A DNA stretch of 64,000 bases from Helicobacter monodelphidis (GTDB lineage: Bacteria > Campylobacterota > Campylobacteria > Campylobacterales > Helicobacteraceae), in contig NZ_NHYN01000008.1 in assembly GCF_003288845.1 (NCBI RefSeq), forward strand, positions 1 to 64,000. The letters are read 5' to 3'. Within the stretch, counting starts at the first letter, position 1. Every line of letters begins with the position of its first letter. Positions 45,701-52,883 of the stretch are shown piece by piece. The notes under the pieces are model-generated. The model was not told the origin of the DNA. It saw only the letters and a program-made list of their open reading frames with translations, and searched no databases. The position numbers and the translations under genes were made by a program.

Positions 45701-45968
45701 TCAATATGACAAAGAACAACACAATAACCATAAATTCACCCTCACACCAGAAGCAATACTAGGCTATATCTATGCAGTGCTTTTCCATAAAGACTATAGA
45801 GAAAAATACCTTGACTTTCTTAAAATCGACTTCCCAAAGATTCCCTTTGTAGAATCTAAAGAGAAATTTTTAATCCTAAGTGCGTTAGGGCAAAAATTAA
45901 TCTCGGTGCATTTAATGCAAGATTCAGCAACAAGAGAGAGAGAGAGAGAGAGAGAGAGCAGAAAATAA
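42756..45968 (+). CDS. Type IIG restriction-modification enzyme, phase-variable, off at its 3' end
   Basis: A 1070-aa fused nuclease and adenine-N6 methyltransferase. The nuclease head has a PD-ExK site: APDF (Asp65) and YIENK (Glu79, Lys81). The methylase core follows: YYTPISVVSFI, motif I LLDFATGTGTF (about 386-396), and motif IV NPPY (509-512). A specificity region ending in EEVMPLYLKNE comes next. No helicase motifs are present, so it is not type ISP. Two stretches (about 657-705 and 961-985) are translated dispersed repeats. The frame ends just after an (AG)13 tract as repeated RE residues, before the conserved family tail, which lies at 46269-46568. Methylase function may survive truncation; this is unknown. 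Confidence 0.85.
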   Translation: MEFLGTYLNTIQNITLQDKEHTHRTYLQNFLNSIKEALATNNKALSSLTIRHEPNNDKEGRGAPDFMILFQGLSIGYIENKRVNTDLDSVVQSEQIEKYLQLNDNLILTDYLHFCRVCKNEKNKAQIVQGCRICELSQIKATLKSKQILESKTQELLDFFKIFFDASKIKPIITASEFAQSLALRTQILKATLIENIDNMHIANLYETFKTQLYQELDFNDFCDSFAQTLTYSLFLAKLNITEDKELDLYNAKKFIPKSFPLIRAMSDFLNQLEDLDSIKWLLEEIIHISNHIDIASIIRELNQMNEKDLLGNYTTAFTHKDPYLHFYETFLSKYDPKLREIRGVYYTPISVVSFIINAIDFILKADFALPKGLSASLENQNITLLDFATGTGTFLLESFRKALEPTSKNSPKYDPKNLLNKFFGFEFLIAPYIIAHLRLSQSFKEEFNTPIEDNERLGIYLTNTLYSKDIKAEQNEKANLFGGIPELVGEAIAAQKTKEKEILIITGNPPYNGASANKGLYEKEVRNTYKKPLEILGSPVTFIKNGKIEKEKNPKWLLDDYVKFICFAESKIQKQGSGIFAFISNNSFLDNPTFRGMRYSLLNTFDKIYILDLHGNARKKELCPDGSKDDNVFDIMQGVSINVFVKHSCHSSFPIGHSEAKAEESKKHSSKDISAFSKPQYDKAVCHSERSEESKTKKPLASVYHYNLYGKRKDKYNFLYENTLDSIKWSKLSPKKPFYLFIPQNESLREEYDKGWSVKDIFRISGVGICSKRDNIVFHNTKESLKVMLKDFITKSKEELYRIYNIGEDSRDWKLDSAIESIKENKDNLDDFIMQCHYRPFDYRWTYYINKSRAFMAYPVYEVFQHFLDNDNVALLASRQSSAVGDDKISTIAISDKMVDLNFYRRGGEEVMPLYLKNEDLQSNRIENFTQEFRDFIDSKYQWDNEDYKNNPEFFIITPCHSEAKAEESKKDSNKEIFRSAQYDKEQHNNHKFTLTPEAILGYIYAVLFHKDYREKYLDFLKIDFPKIPFVESKEKFLILSALGQKLISVHLMQDSATRERERERESRK
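44726..44803 (+). repeat. Palindromic dispersed repeat, in frame inside the R-M gene
   Basis: The left arm at 44726-44753 begins TCATTCTGAGGCTAAAGCC. The right arm at 44771-44803 begins AGATATTTCGGCTTTTTC and ends CTCAATATGA. The right arm is largely the reverse complement of the left, so the unit can fold into a long hairpin. It encodes HSEAKAEESKK and adds no stop. Confidence 0.75.
44816..44840 (+). repeat. Single-arm dispersed repeat, in frame inside the R-M gene
   Basis: A 25-base copy beginning TCATTCTGAACGTAGCG, encoding CHSERSEESK, 12 bases after the preceding unit. Its two ends (ATTCT and AGAAT) pair. This peptide pattern is a known hallmark of short dispersed repeats read through by ORFs in several bacteria. 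Confidence 0.7.
45638..45709 (+). repeat. Second palindromic dispersed repeat, in frame inside the R-M gene
   Basis: The left arm at 45638-45665 is identical over 28 bases to the one at 44726. The right arm at 45685-45709 (AGATATTTCGCTCTGC...) differs in its core and matches the CHSERSEES type inverted. It encodes CHSEAKAEESKKDSNKE and lies in frame. Confidence 0.75.
45933..45958 (+). repeat. (AG)13 simple sequence repeat, phase-variation tract
   Basis: Thirteen uninterrupted AG units near the 3' end of the R-M ORF, translated as alternating Arg-Glu. With 13 units the frame stops at TAA 45966-45968. One unit more, or two fewer, would continue into the frame read at 45969-46275. Such tracts mutate by slipped-strand mispairing in Helicobacter and Campylobacter. 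Confidence 0.9.
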
Positions 45969-45969
45969 T

Positions 45970-46275
45970 GAGAACAAATCTCAATATTGGGCTGGTGCTT
46001 TGCAGACAAGTAGTACGTCAAGCATTCAGCCACAGCTTCATAGTATATTCGATAATGGAGAGTTGTTACATTTCAGACACAACCAGAGAGATAAATTATC
46101 TCTTTCCGCTCTATCTAAAGGCTTAAAAATGCAAAATATAGGTTTAGTTTGTGATAGAGGTTCTAAATTGCAAGAGATTAATAACATTTTTATTACTCAA
46201 AATATTATTGATTTGCATTTGGTAGGTAGCGGAAGCTATATTTTCCCACTCTATCTTAAGGAGAAGTTATGCTAG
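45970..46275 (+). pseudogene. Out-of-frame partial specificity domain of a type IIG enzyme
   Basis: In the second frame the sequence reads on through QYWAGALQ to MQNIGLVCDRGSKLQEINN, then DLHLVGSGSYIFPLYLKE, ending at TAG 46273-46275. This matches the second half of a type IIG target-recognition domain and is equivalent to the stretch ending EEVMPLYLKNE in the ORF upstream, but is a different sequence type. The upstream gene already has its own version, so this looks like an extra or donated half-domain. A TTG at 46000 could start it, but there is no ribosome site, and it would be a fragment. Confidence 0.65.
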
Positions 46276-46568
46276 ATTCTAACATTGGTAAGCCACTTTA
46301 TAAAGATACAAAAAACAAAAATTTAACCATTATCAAGCCTAACTATAAAGAATCTGAACAAAAGCTTTTTGTTAATGAAACATTGTATTTTGATAATGTA
46401 AGTAAAGAAGTATGGGAATACAAAATCGGAGGTTATCAAGTTTTGGATAAATATCTAAAAAGCCATAAAAATGAAAAGATAGATTTTGAGCATTTCCAGT
46501 GCATTATTCAAACTTTACATAAAAGCTTGGATTTGGAGCGAGAAATTGTTAAAATTGATTTAATTTAA
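46269..46568 (+). pseudogene. Detached C-terminal tail of the type IIG enzyme
   Basis: A 99-codon frame in the same phase as the main R-M ORF. It starts MLDSNIGKPLYKD, where the main ORF has HLMQDS, and carries the family tail EVWEYKIGGYQVLDKYLKSHK. Normally this follows the specificity region directly. AAGGAG five bases before its ATG, which overlaps the preceding stop, would allow translation as a separate small protein. It ends 11 bases before purB. It is either a remnant or a split subunit. Confidence 0.65.
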
Positions 46569-46579
46569 AGGAGTTAAAT

Positions 46580-47911
46580 ATGATAGAACGATATGCAAGA
46601 AAGGAAATGAAAGCCCTTTGGGATATGAATGCAAAGTACAGTGCATGGCTAGAGGTAGAAAAGGCATTAGTGCGAGGCTGGAATCAACTTGGACTAATTC
46701 CAGATTCTGATTGTGAGAAAATCTGTAAAAATGCAAAATTTGACATTGCACGAATTGATGAAATAGAGGCAGTTACAAAGCATGATCTTATCGCATTCAC
46801 AACAAGTGTCGCTGAGTCTTTAGGGGAAGAAAGTCGATGGGTGCACTATGGAATTACTTCGAGTGATTGTATTGACACGGCGGTGGCATTACAAATGCGT
46901 GATTCTTTGAAAATCATTATTGAAGATATAAAGATTTTAAGAAAAATACTCAAAAAACGCGCTTATGAACATAAGGACACATTAATGGTGGGGCGCAGTC
47001 ATGGGATTCATGGAGAACCCATTACCTTTGGCTTGGTTTTAGCAATTTGGTATGATGAGATGGGGCGCCATTTAAATGCCCTGCAATCAACCTTAGAAGT
47101 CATTAGCGTGGGGCAATTGAGTGGGGCTATGGGAAATCTTGCACACACCCCCATCGAATTAGAAGAAATTGTTTGCTCTATGCTTGGATTAAAACCTGCG
47201 AGGGTTAGTAATCAGGTTATACAACGCGATAGCTATGCACGATTAATGAGTGATTTAGCACTTCTAGCTAGTAGTTGCGAAAAGATTGCTGTTGAAATTA
47301 GACACCTACAACGAACAGAAGTTTATGAAGCAGAAGAATACTTTAGCAAGGGGCAAAAAGGAAGTTCTGCAATGCCACATAAACGCAATCCAGTTCTAAG
47401 TGAAAATATTACAGGGCTATGCAGAATAATCCGCTCCTATGCTATTCCGGCAATGGAAAATGTTGCACTATGGCACGAAAGGGATATTAGCCATTCCAGT
47501 GTGGAGAGATTTATTTTGCCAGATGGATTCATCACGACAGATTTTATGCTTCATCGCTTAAGCGGATTGCTTGAACAGCTTGTGGTTTACCCCAAAAATA
47601 TGATAAAAAATCTTAACCTAACTGGAGGGCTTGTTTTTTCACAAAGAATTCTACTGGAACTTCCAAAAAGAGGTGTATCGCGTGAAGATTCCTATAAAAT
47701 TGTGCAACGCAATGCAATGAAAGTATGGGCGGACTTACAAGAAGGTAAAGCGGTTTTGAACGCAAACGATGAAAGTCTATATTTACAATATCTCCTTGAA
47801 GACAAAGAGCTCGTGGAATATATCGGGCAAGACGCCATACGAGAATGTTTTCATGTACAATATTACACCAAAAATGTCGACGCTATTTTTAAGAGAGTAT
47901 TCGAAGTATAA
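46580..47911 (+). CDS. purB: Adenylosuccinate lyase
   Basis: Catalyses two purine steps: SAICAR to AICAR, and adenylosuccinate to AMP. The product is 443 aa. It shows TSSDCIDTAVALQ, GRSHGIHGEPITFG, and the signature GSSAMPHKRNPVLSEN. AAAGGAG precedes the ATG. With the R-M locus inserted upstream, no clear promoter of its own is seen, so expression probably depends on readthrough. Confidence 0.96.
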   Translation: MIERYARKEMKALWDMNAKYSAWLEVEKALVRGWNQLGLIPDSDCEKICKNAKFDIARIDEIEAVTKHDLIAFTTSVAESLGEESRWVHYGITSSDCIDTAVALQMRDSLKIIIEDIKILRKILKKRAYEHKDTLMVGRSHGIHGEPITFGLVLAIWYDEMGRHLNALQSTLEVISVGQLSGAMGNLAHTPIELEEIVCSMLGLKPARVSNQVIQRDSYARLMSDLALLASSCEKIAVEIRHLQRTEVYEAEEYFSKGQKGSSAMPHKRNPVLSENITGLCRIIRSYAIPAMENVALWHERDISHSSVERFILPDGFITTDFMLHRLSGLLEQLVVYPKNMIKNLNLTGGLVFSQRILLELPKRGVSREDSYKIVQRNAMKVWADLQEGKAVLNANDESLYLQYLLEDKELVEYIGQDAIRECFHVQYYTKNVDAIFKRVFEV

Positions 47912-47934
47912 ATAGAAACTTTTAAATAAAAATT

Positions 47935-47965
47935 TTAGAAGGTAACAAAATTCATTACCTTCTAA
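47935..47965 (-). terminator. Terminator between purB and htpG
   Basis: TTAGAAGGTAA at 47935-47945 and TTACCTTCTAA at 47955-47965 form a perfect 11-bp stem with a nine-base loop between the convergent genes. On the minus strand it is followed by AAATTTTTATTT, so it fits best as the htpG terminator and may also stop purB transcripts. Confidence 0.75.
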
Positions 47966-47992
47966 GACAATTTAATTTGGAAAGAAACATAC

Positions 47993-49858
47993 CTAAATGC
48001 TTTTCTCCAAAATCCTATTCATTCTTTGAATAAAACTTGTCGGTTCTTTCAATGTTCCATTTTCAAGCAATAAAGCTTGCTCAAGAAGTAAATGGGCATA
48101 TTCTGCATTTTTATGGTTATCATTACAAAGCAATAAACGTATTAAAATAGGGTGTTCAGGATTAATCTCAAGGATAGGTTTTCCTTCTGGAATATCACCA
48201 AACTGCCCCATCTGTCGCATAAGATTCTTTATTGCAATACTAGATTCATCTTTATAAACAATACAAGCAGGTGAGCTAACAAGCTTTTTTGATAGCACAA
48301 CATCTTCAACTTTTTCACCTAGCTCCTCTCTAAAAGTTGCAATCAAATCTTTAAACTTTTCCTGCTCTTCGGCACTCACTGATTCTAAGATAAATTCTTC
48401 ATCAGCTTCCTTACTATTAATCGAAACAAGCTTAGTATGCTCATATTCTTGGATATTTGGCATTACAATAGCATCAATTTCTTCATCAAACAATAGCACT
48501 TCAATGCCTTTTTTCCTAAATCGCTCAAGCATAGGAGAATCACCAATGCTCTGATTATTTTGTGCCAATAAATAGTAAATGGCTTTCTGATTTTCTTGCA
48601 TTCTCTCTTTGTATTCCTTAAAAGAAACTTGTTCTCCATTGACACTTGAAGAGAATCTAACCAAATTCAACAAACGATCACGATTCTCAAAATCTCCATA
48701 TAAACCCTCTTTTAATACCCGACCAAACTCATCATAAAATGGTTTATATCTTTCTTTATCCTTAGCAATTTCCTCAATTTCTCCTAATATCTTCTTTACA
48801 GACGCACTCTTAATATTAGCCAAAATACGATTCTGTTGCAAAATTTCACGACTTACATTCAAAGGAAGATCTTCACTATCAATAACTCCGCGTACAAAGC
48901 GCAAGTAAGTTGGCAACAACTCCTTATCATCATCAGTAATGAATACACGTTTAACATAGAGTTTAACGCCGGAACGATAATCTGGACGATATAAATCAAA
49001 AGGTGCTTTTTGTGGAATATAAAAAAGGGTTGTATACTCCAAACCACCTTCAACTTTTGTATGCACCCAGCACAATGGGTCGCTAGAATCATGACTTAAG
49101 CTCTTGTAAAATTCTTTATATTCTTCTTCTGAAATTTCACTTTTAGCAAGCCTCCATAACGCAGATGCCTTATTGACTTGTTCATATTGCTCTTTCTCTC
49201 CAGTTTCTTTTCCTTCTTTATCGTACTCTTTTTTCTGATAACGTAAAAAAATGGGGAAAGGAATATGATCTGAATAGCGTCTAATAATTTCGCTTAAACG
49301 ATAATGACTTAAAAATTCTTCTTCATCATCATTTAAAAATAATGTAATATGACTACCAAACTCTTTCCTGTCAGCAAGTGCAATCTCATATTCTCCTTTT
49401 CCAATGCTCTTCCAGAGATGAGATTCCTCAACAAGAGGCTTCCTAGAAACAACATGCACTTCCTTAGCAACCATAAATGCAGAATAAAATCCGACCCCAA
49501 ATTGCCCAATCAACGCCGAATCTTTCTTCTTATCGCCGACCATGTTGTTTAAAAATCCCTTTGTCCCACTACGTGCAATTGTCCCTAAATTCTCTACCAA
49601 TTCCGCCTCATTCATACCAATACCATTATCAATCACACTAATTGTTTTTGCATTCTCGTTAATACAAATTTCAATCTTAGGGGTAAATTCTAAATTTTTA
49701 TATGCATCATCAGTATGCGTTAAATATTGTAATTTTTCAAGCGCATCAGAAGCATTTGAAATTAGCTCCCGCAAAAAAATTTCTTTATTAGAATATAAAG
49801 AGTGAATCATCAAATCAAGCAATTGATTCACTTCTGTTTGAAAACTATGTTTTGACAT
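47993..49858 (-). CDS. htpG: Chaperone HtpG (bacterial Hsp90)
   Basis: ATP-dependent cytoplasmic chaperone. The product is 621 aa. The GHKL ATPase domain shows ELISNASDALEKL, VIDNGIGM, GTIARSGTK, and GQFGVGFYSAFMVA. The middle domain carries NVSREILQQN. It stands alone with its own promoter (TATAAT at 49887-49892) and terminator. No HspR or heat-shock operator was recognised. Confidence 0.97.
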   Translation of the reverse strand: MSKHSFQTEVNQLLDLMIHSLYSNKEIFLRELISNASDALEKLQYLTHTDDAYKNLEFTPKIEICINENAKTISVIDNGIGMNEAELVENLGTIARSGTKGFLNNMVGDKKKDSALIGQFGVGFYSAFMVAKEVHVVSRKPLVEESHLWKSIGKGEYEIALADRKEFGSHITLFLNDDEEEFLSHYRLSEIIRRYSDHIPFPIFLRYQKKEYDKEGKETGEKEQYEQVNKASALWRLAKSEISEEEYKEFYKSLSHDSSDPLCWVHTKVEGGLEYTTLFYIPQKAPFDLYRPDYRSGVKLYVKRVFITDDDKELLPTYLRFVRGVIDSEDLPLNVSREILQQNRILANIKSASVKKILGEIEEIAKDKERYKPFYDEFGRVLKEGLYGDFENRDRLLNLVRFSSSVNGEQVSFKEYKERMQENQKAIYYLLAQNNQSIGDSPMLERFRKKGIEVLLFDEEIDAIVMPNIQEYEHTKLVSINSKEADEEFILESVSAEEQEKFKDLIATFREELGEKVEDVVLSKKLVSSPACIVYKDESSIAIKNLMRQMGQFGDIPEGKPILEINPEHPILIRLLLCNDNHKNAEYAHLLLEQALLLENGTLKEPTSFIQRMNRILEKSI

Positions 49859-49886
49859 TATTAACTCCTTACAAAATTAAACGGAT

Positions 49887-49892
49887 ATTATA
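49887..49892 (-). promoter_or_regulatory. -10 box upstream of htpG
   Basis: TATAAT on the minus strand in GTTATAATATCC, about 30 bases before the ATG, which has AAGGAG. No -35 is seen. Confidence 0.55.
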
Positions 49893-49903
49893 ACATTAAA
49901 AAA

Positions 49904-50527
49904 CTAAAAAGTCCCACTCTCCTCTTCGCCATACTTAATAAAATCACGCACAATCATCTCTTTAAGATGTGCCATATAGGTATATTTTTGATTGTCTTTT
50001 TTAAGTTTTTGTAAGACAAATTCTAAACGATGAATCTGAAAACGAATCGCTGTATAATGAGCCATTTGTTCTTCCAACTCATCTGGCGGAAGTTCCTTAT
50101 AATATTCCTCAATTTTATCTAAAAGAATTTCTTGATACTCACTGCACTTAATCAATAGCATTCCCTCAAGACTCTTAAAAAAACTACCCGTACTCATATG
50201 GGCAAAAAAGTCTAAAATATCTTCATACTCATGTTCTTTCACCATTGCACCGATAATTGTGTAAATATCATCAGCACTATTTCTATGCTCTATAATTTGA
50301 TCCCAATAGTGCTTAAGTGGTGTTGGATAACCTCCGTTATCTACCTCTGTTTTTTCATTTTCAACAATACCCTGCTCAATCAGAATATCCTCAAAACTAT
50401 TTATGAATTTTTTACTTTCTTCATTAAAGAGAGACTGGATATCCTCAAGATCCATCTGTTTAAGCTTATCTAGTGAATGTCCATGCAACTGAAGTTGTGC
50501 AACCAAATCTTTGTATGATAACGGCAT
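49904..50527 (-). CDS. Conserved helical protein of unknown function (HP1233-like position)
   Basis: A 207-aa, largely helical and acidic cytoplasmic protein beginning MPLSYKDLVAQLQLHGHSL. No membrane span, signal peptide or catalytic motif is seen. Its start shares a base with the folP stop, so it is coupled to the folP-holB-hobA-lysC operon. The same relative position is, as I recall, held in H. pylori. Function cannot be assigned. Confidence 0.75.
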   Translation of the reverse strand: MPLSYKDLVAQLQLHGHSLDKLKQMDLEDIQSLFNEESKKFINSFEDILIEQGIVENEKTEVDNGGYPTPLKHYWDQIIEHRNSADDIYTIIGAMVKEHEYEDILDFFAHMSTGSFFKSLEGMLLIKCSEYQEILLDKIEEYYKELPPDELEEQMAHYTAIRFQIHRLEFVLQKLKKDNQKYTYMAHLKEMIVRDFIKYGEEESGTF

Positions 50528-51678
50528 TATACCCTCCTTAATGCTTGTTTAATGGCTAACATTTGTTTATGCTCTTTAACATCATGGCAACGAATAATAC
50601 TTGCACCATGCTCCAAAGCCTCTGCGTGCAAAATCAAACTACCCGGCAATCTTTCTTCAGGTTCTGAAGGATAAACAGCTCCTATCATCGATTTACGACT
50701 TGCACCCACTAAAAGCGGTAAACGATAGGCTTGAAAATTAGAAAGATGGGCAATAAGGGAAAAATTATGCTCATAGCTTTTACCAAAACCAATCCCCACA
50801 TCTAAAATCAGATTTGTAATCCCTTCAGCATTCAAGCTTTGAATTTTATCTGCAAAAAATGCGTCCACCTCCTCTAATACATTATCGTAGTGTGGGCAAT
50901 CTTGCATATTCTTAGGATTGTTTTGCATATGCATAAGAATAACTTTGCATTGTGTAGCTACTGCAATTTGGACCATACGCGAATGACGCAATGCCGTGAT
51001 ATCATTCAAGATACTAAAACCACTTTCTAAAGCTAATTCTGCAACCTTTGGAGAATAAGTATCCACACTCAAAGCAACTTTAGCTGCAATATTTTCACTT
51101 TTAATTGCATAAAAAACTTCCCGAACACGTTCTAATTCCTCTTCTTCTTCCAGCCATGCACTTCCAGGCCGACTAGAAGCCGCACCAATATCAATTATGT
51201 CTGCACCTTCATCAATAAATTGATAAATCCTTTCTATTGCTTCTTGCGTGTTACAACGACTTTGTAAATAAAAACTATCAGGTGTGAGGTTGATCACACC
51301 CATAATTTGTGCTGAAAATATTGGTGTATGAATATGTCTTTGTAATTGCATAGCTAGCTGCTTTAAATCAAAAGGTTGTTGTTTGCATTTTTGGATAAGA
51401 ATGGGGAGTAAATTTCGCGTAATTATTAAAATTGCATCAACTTTTTTAATACCTAAAATTGCTTCTTTGGGCAATGCAACTTCCGCCCCTAAGCTTAATG
51501 CCTCTTGCTTGAGAATTAATGCTGCAGGAGTTTTTAAATCCTTAATAAAAAAAAATTCTATTTGTGCCTTTTGTTGCATAATACGAACACCGCCCTTCTC
51601 GCATCCCAAACTACTCAAATATGACGCAATATCTTTAGGCATAATTTTAACCAAATTAAGCATATTTGATTCTCGCAT
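50527..51678 (-). CDS. folP: Dihydropteroate synthase with N-terminal extension
   Basis: Joins p-aminobenzoate to dihydropterin pyrophosphate in folate synthesis; the sulfonamide target. The product is 383 aa, about 100 longer than usual. The TIM-barrel enzyme starts near residue 115 (IMGVINLTPDSFY), with DIGAASSRPGS and DVGIGFGKSYEHN. The N-terminal 110 residues form an extra domain, also known in Helicobacter homologues. A second ATG five codons in (51663) is an alternative start. The 5' end overlaps holB. Confidence 0.93.
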   Translation of the reverse strand: MRESNMLNLVKIMPKDIASYLSSLGCEKGGVRIMQQKAQIEFFFIKDLKTPAALILKQEALSLGAEVALPKEAILGIKKVDAILIITRNLLPILIQKCKQQPFDLKQLAMQLQRHIHTPIFSAQIMGVINLTPDSFYLQSRCNTQEAIERIYQFIDEGADIIDIGAASSRPGSAWLEEEEELERVREVFYAIKSENIAAKVALSVDTYSPKVAELALESGFSILNDITALRHSRMVQIAVATQCKVILMHMQNNPKNMQDCPHYDNVLEEVDAFFADKIQSLNAEGITNLILDVGIGFGKSYEHNFSLIAHLSNFQAYRLPLLVGASRKSMIGAVYPSEPEERLPGSLILHAEALEHGASIIRCHDVKEHKQMLAIKQALRRV

Positions 51679-52318
51679 TTTGCTTATGCCTTAAAATACG
51701 CAACAGCAAAGGTAAAAATATATGTTCGGCTCGTTCAAATTGTTCTGCCAACAAAAAAGCTTGATGAAATGCCTGCAAATCCTCCTCATTAAGAGGAATA
51801 TTTACCTGTTTCGCACAAATCAAAAGAGCAGAGACTCTTTCCTTTACTTCCTCTTTGCTAATAAATTCCTTACCAAAAGCTTTCAAAAAAGTATAAATAG
51901 AATCCAAACTTATATTTTGCAAATCTATATTAAGGCTTGGAAGCGACACATTTTGACGCATATTCACAATGCGTAATCTAGAACGAATCGTTGGAAGAAT
52001 GGCAGACTTGCTCGATGTAATAAGCGTAAAATAGACAGAGGATGGTGGTTCCTCTAAAATCTTTAGCAAAGAATTTTGTGCATATTCATTATATGACTTT
52101 GCCGCTAAAACCATACGCGTCGCTGAATAATGGTGAATGTAGGCAAGACGTACCACTTCCTTTGCATCATCAATCTCAAAAATATCTCTAAAACAAAATA
52201 AGAAGAACATAGAATCCGATGATTTAAATTTTACCTGCAAAGATTCAAAGCATTCTTGCGGAGAATCAACCAACAAAATGAAAGAACCCTGCTCCTCATC
52301 TAAAGCAAATTCTTGCAT
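51656..52318 (-). CDS. holB: DNA polymerase III delta' subunit, reduced form
   Basis: Clamp-loader subunit, 220 aa, much shorter than the 330-aa type. It keeps the AAA-derived stretch YAQNSLLKILEEPP followed by ITSSKSAILPTIRSRL, but has no Walker A or zinc-binding cysteines. A TTG two codons upstream exists, but GGAG spacing favours the ATG at 52318. It overlaps folP and directly follows hobA, another replication gene. Confidence 0.85.
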   Translation of the reverse strand: MQEFALDEEQGSFILLVDSPQECFESLQVKFKSSDSMFFLFCFRDIFEIDDAKEVVRLAYIHHYSATRMVLAAKSYNEYAQNSLLKILEEPPSSVYFTLITSSKSAILPTIRSRLRIVNMRQNVSLPSLNIDLQNISLDSIYTFLKAFGKEFISKEEVKERVSALLICAKQVNIPLNEEDLQAFHQAFLLAEQFERAEHIFLPLLLRILRHKQNARIKYA

Positions 52319-52320
52319 AA

Positions 52321-52878
52321 TCAAGACTCCAAATTAACATCGCCAAAAATTGCAGCCGAAAGACTCTTATCAAAAATTCTTAGAAGCTGCATTAACTTAA
52401 TATCAAGCAATTCATCAGATTGTAGCCAAAAACTATTTTGCAAACGATCATCTAAAATCCAATTAAAGCTAAATTCTCGCCCTAAAGAAAGCTTTGCACA
52501 AGTACCACTTCCTCTACCAATATACCAAAAAATATACTTGTCTCCCAATGAAATTGCTAACATATCTTGCAAAAGACTCACATCGCTAGGGTCAGAATCA
52601 AAATGATAAAACTGTGTATAAACAGAATTCAAAGAATAAAGCGGTATAAATGGACGTCCTTTACGAGGATGATTTAAAAAATGAAGAATGTAATCCACAA
52701 ACCAAGAACGTTCCTCATCACTCATTAAAATAACGCTATATCCGTCCAAAATACGCATCAACACACTTTGGGTAAGTGCAATCCATTCTGTCTTGCGATC
52801 CTCCAGCCAAACGGCAGGCTTACTTGCATCATTACGGATTGTCTTAATCGTCCATGAATAAAAATCTTTATTTTCCAT
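52321..52878 (-). CDS. hobA: DnaA-initiator-associating protein HobA
   Basis: A 185-aa SIS-fold protein that tetramerises and gathers DnaA at oriC, the campylobacterotal counterpart of DiaA. DASKPAVWLEDRKTEWI and the position between lysC and holB identify it. It ends with a TGA next to the holB start (coupled). HobA is restricted to this phylum, so it supports the taxonomic assignment. Confidence 0.9.
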   Translation of the reverse strand: MENKDFYSWTIKTIRNDASKPAVWLEDRKTEWIALTQSVLMRILDGYSVILMSDEERSWFVDYILHFLNHPRKGRPFIPLYSLNSVYTQFYHFDSDPSDVSLLQDMLAISLGDKYIFWYIGRGSGTCAKLSLGREFSFNWILDDRLQNSFWLQSDELLDIKLMQLLRIFDKSLSAAIFGDVNLES

Positions 52879-52883
52879 TCAAC

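Noticed and set aside
42756-45968. Type ISP (LlaBIII-like) restriction enzyme
   Set aside because: No helicase motifs between the nuclease and methylase parts; a type IIG enzyme fits length and domain order.
45794-46033. Minus-strand Leu/Ser repeat frame (LSLSLSLSL)
   Set aside because: Produced by the complement of the AG tract; no gene features.
46000-46275. 91-codon frame as an independent gene
   Set aside because: Starts at a TTG without ribosome site, and its content is an internal piece of a type IIG specificity domain in frame-shifted continuation of the R-M gene.
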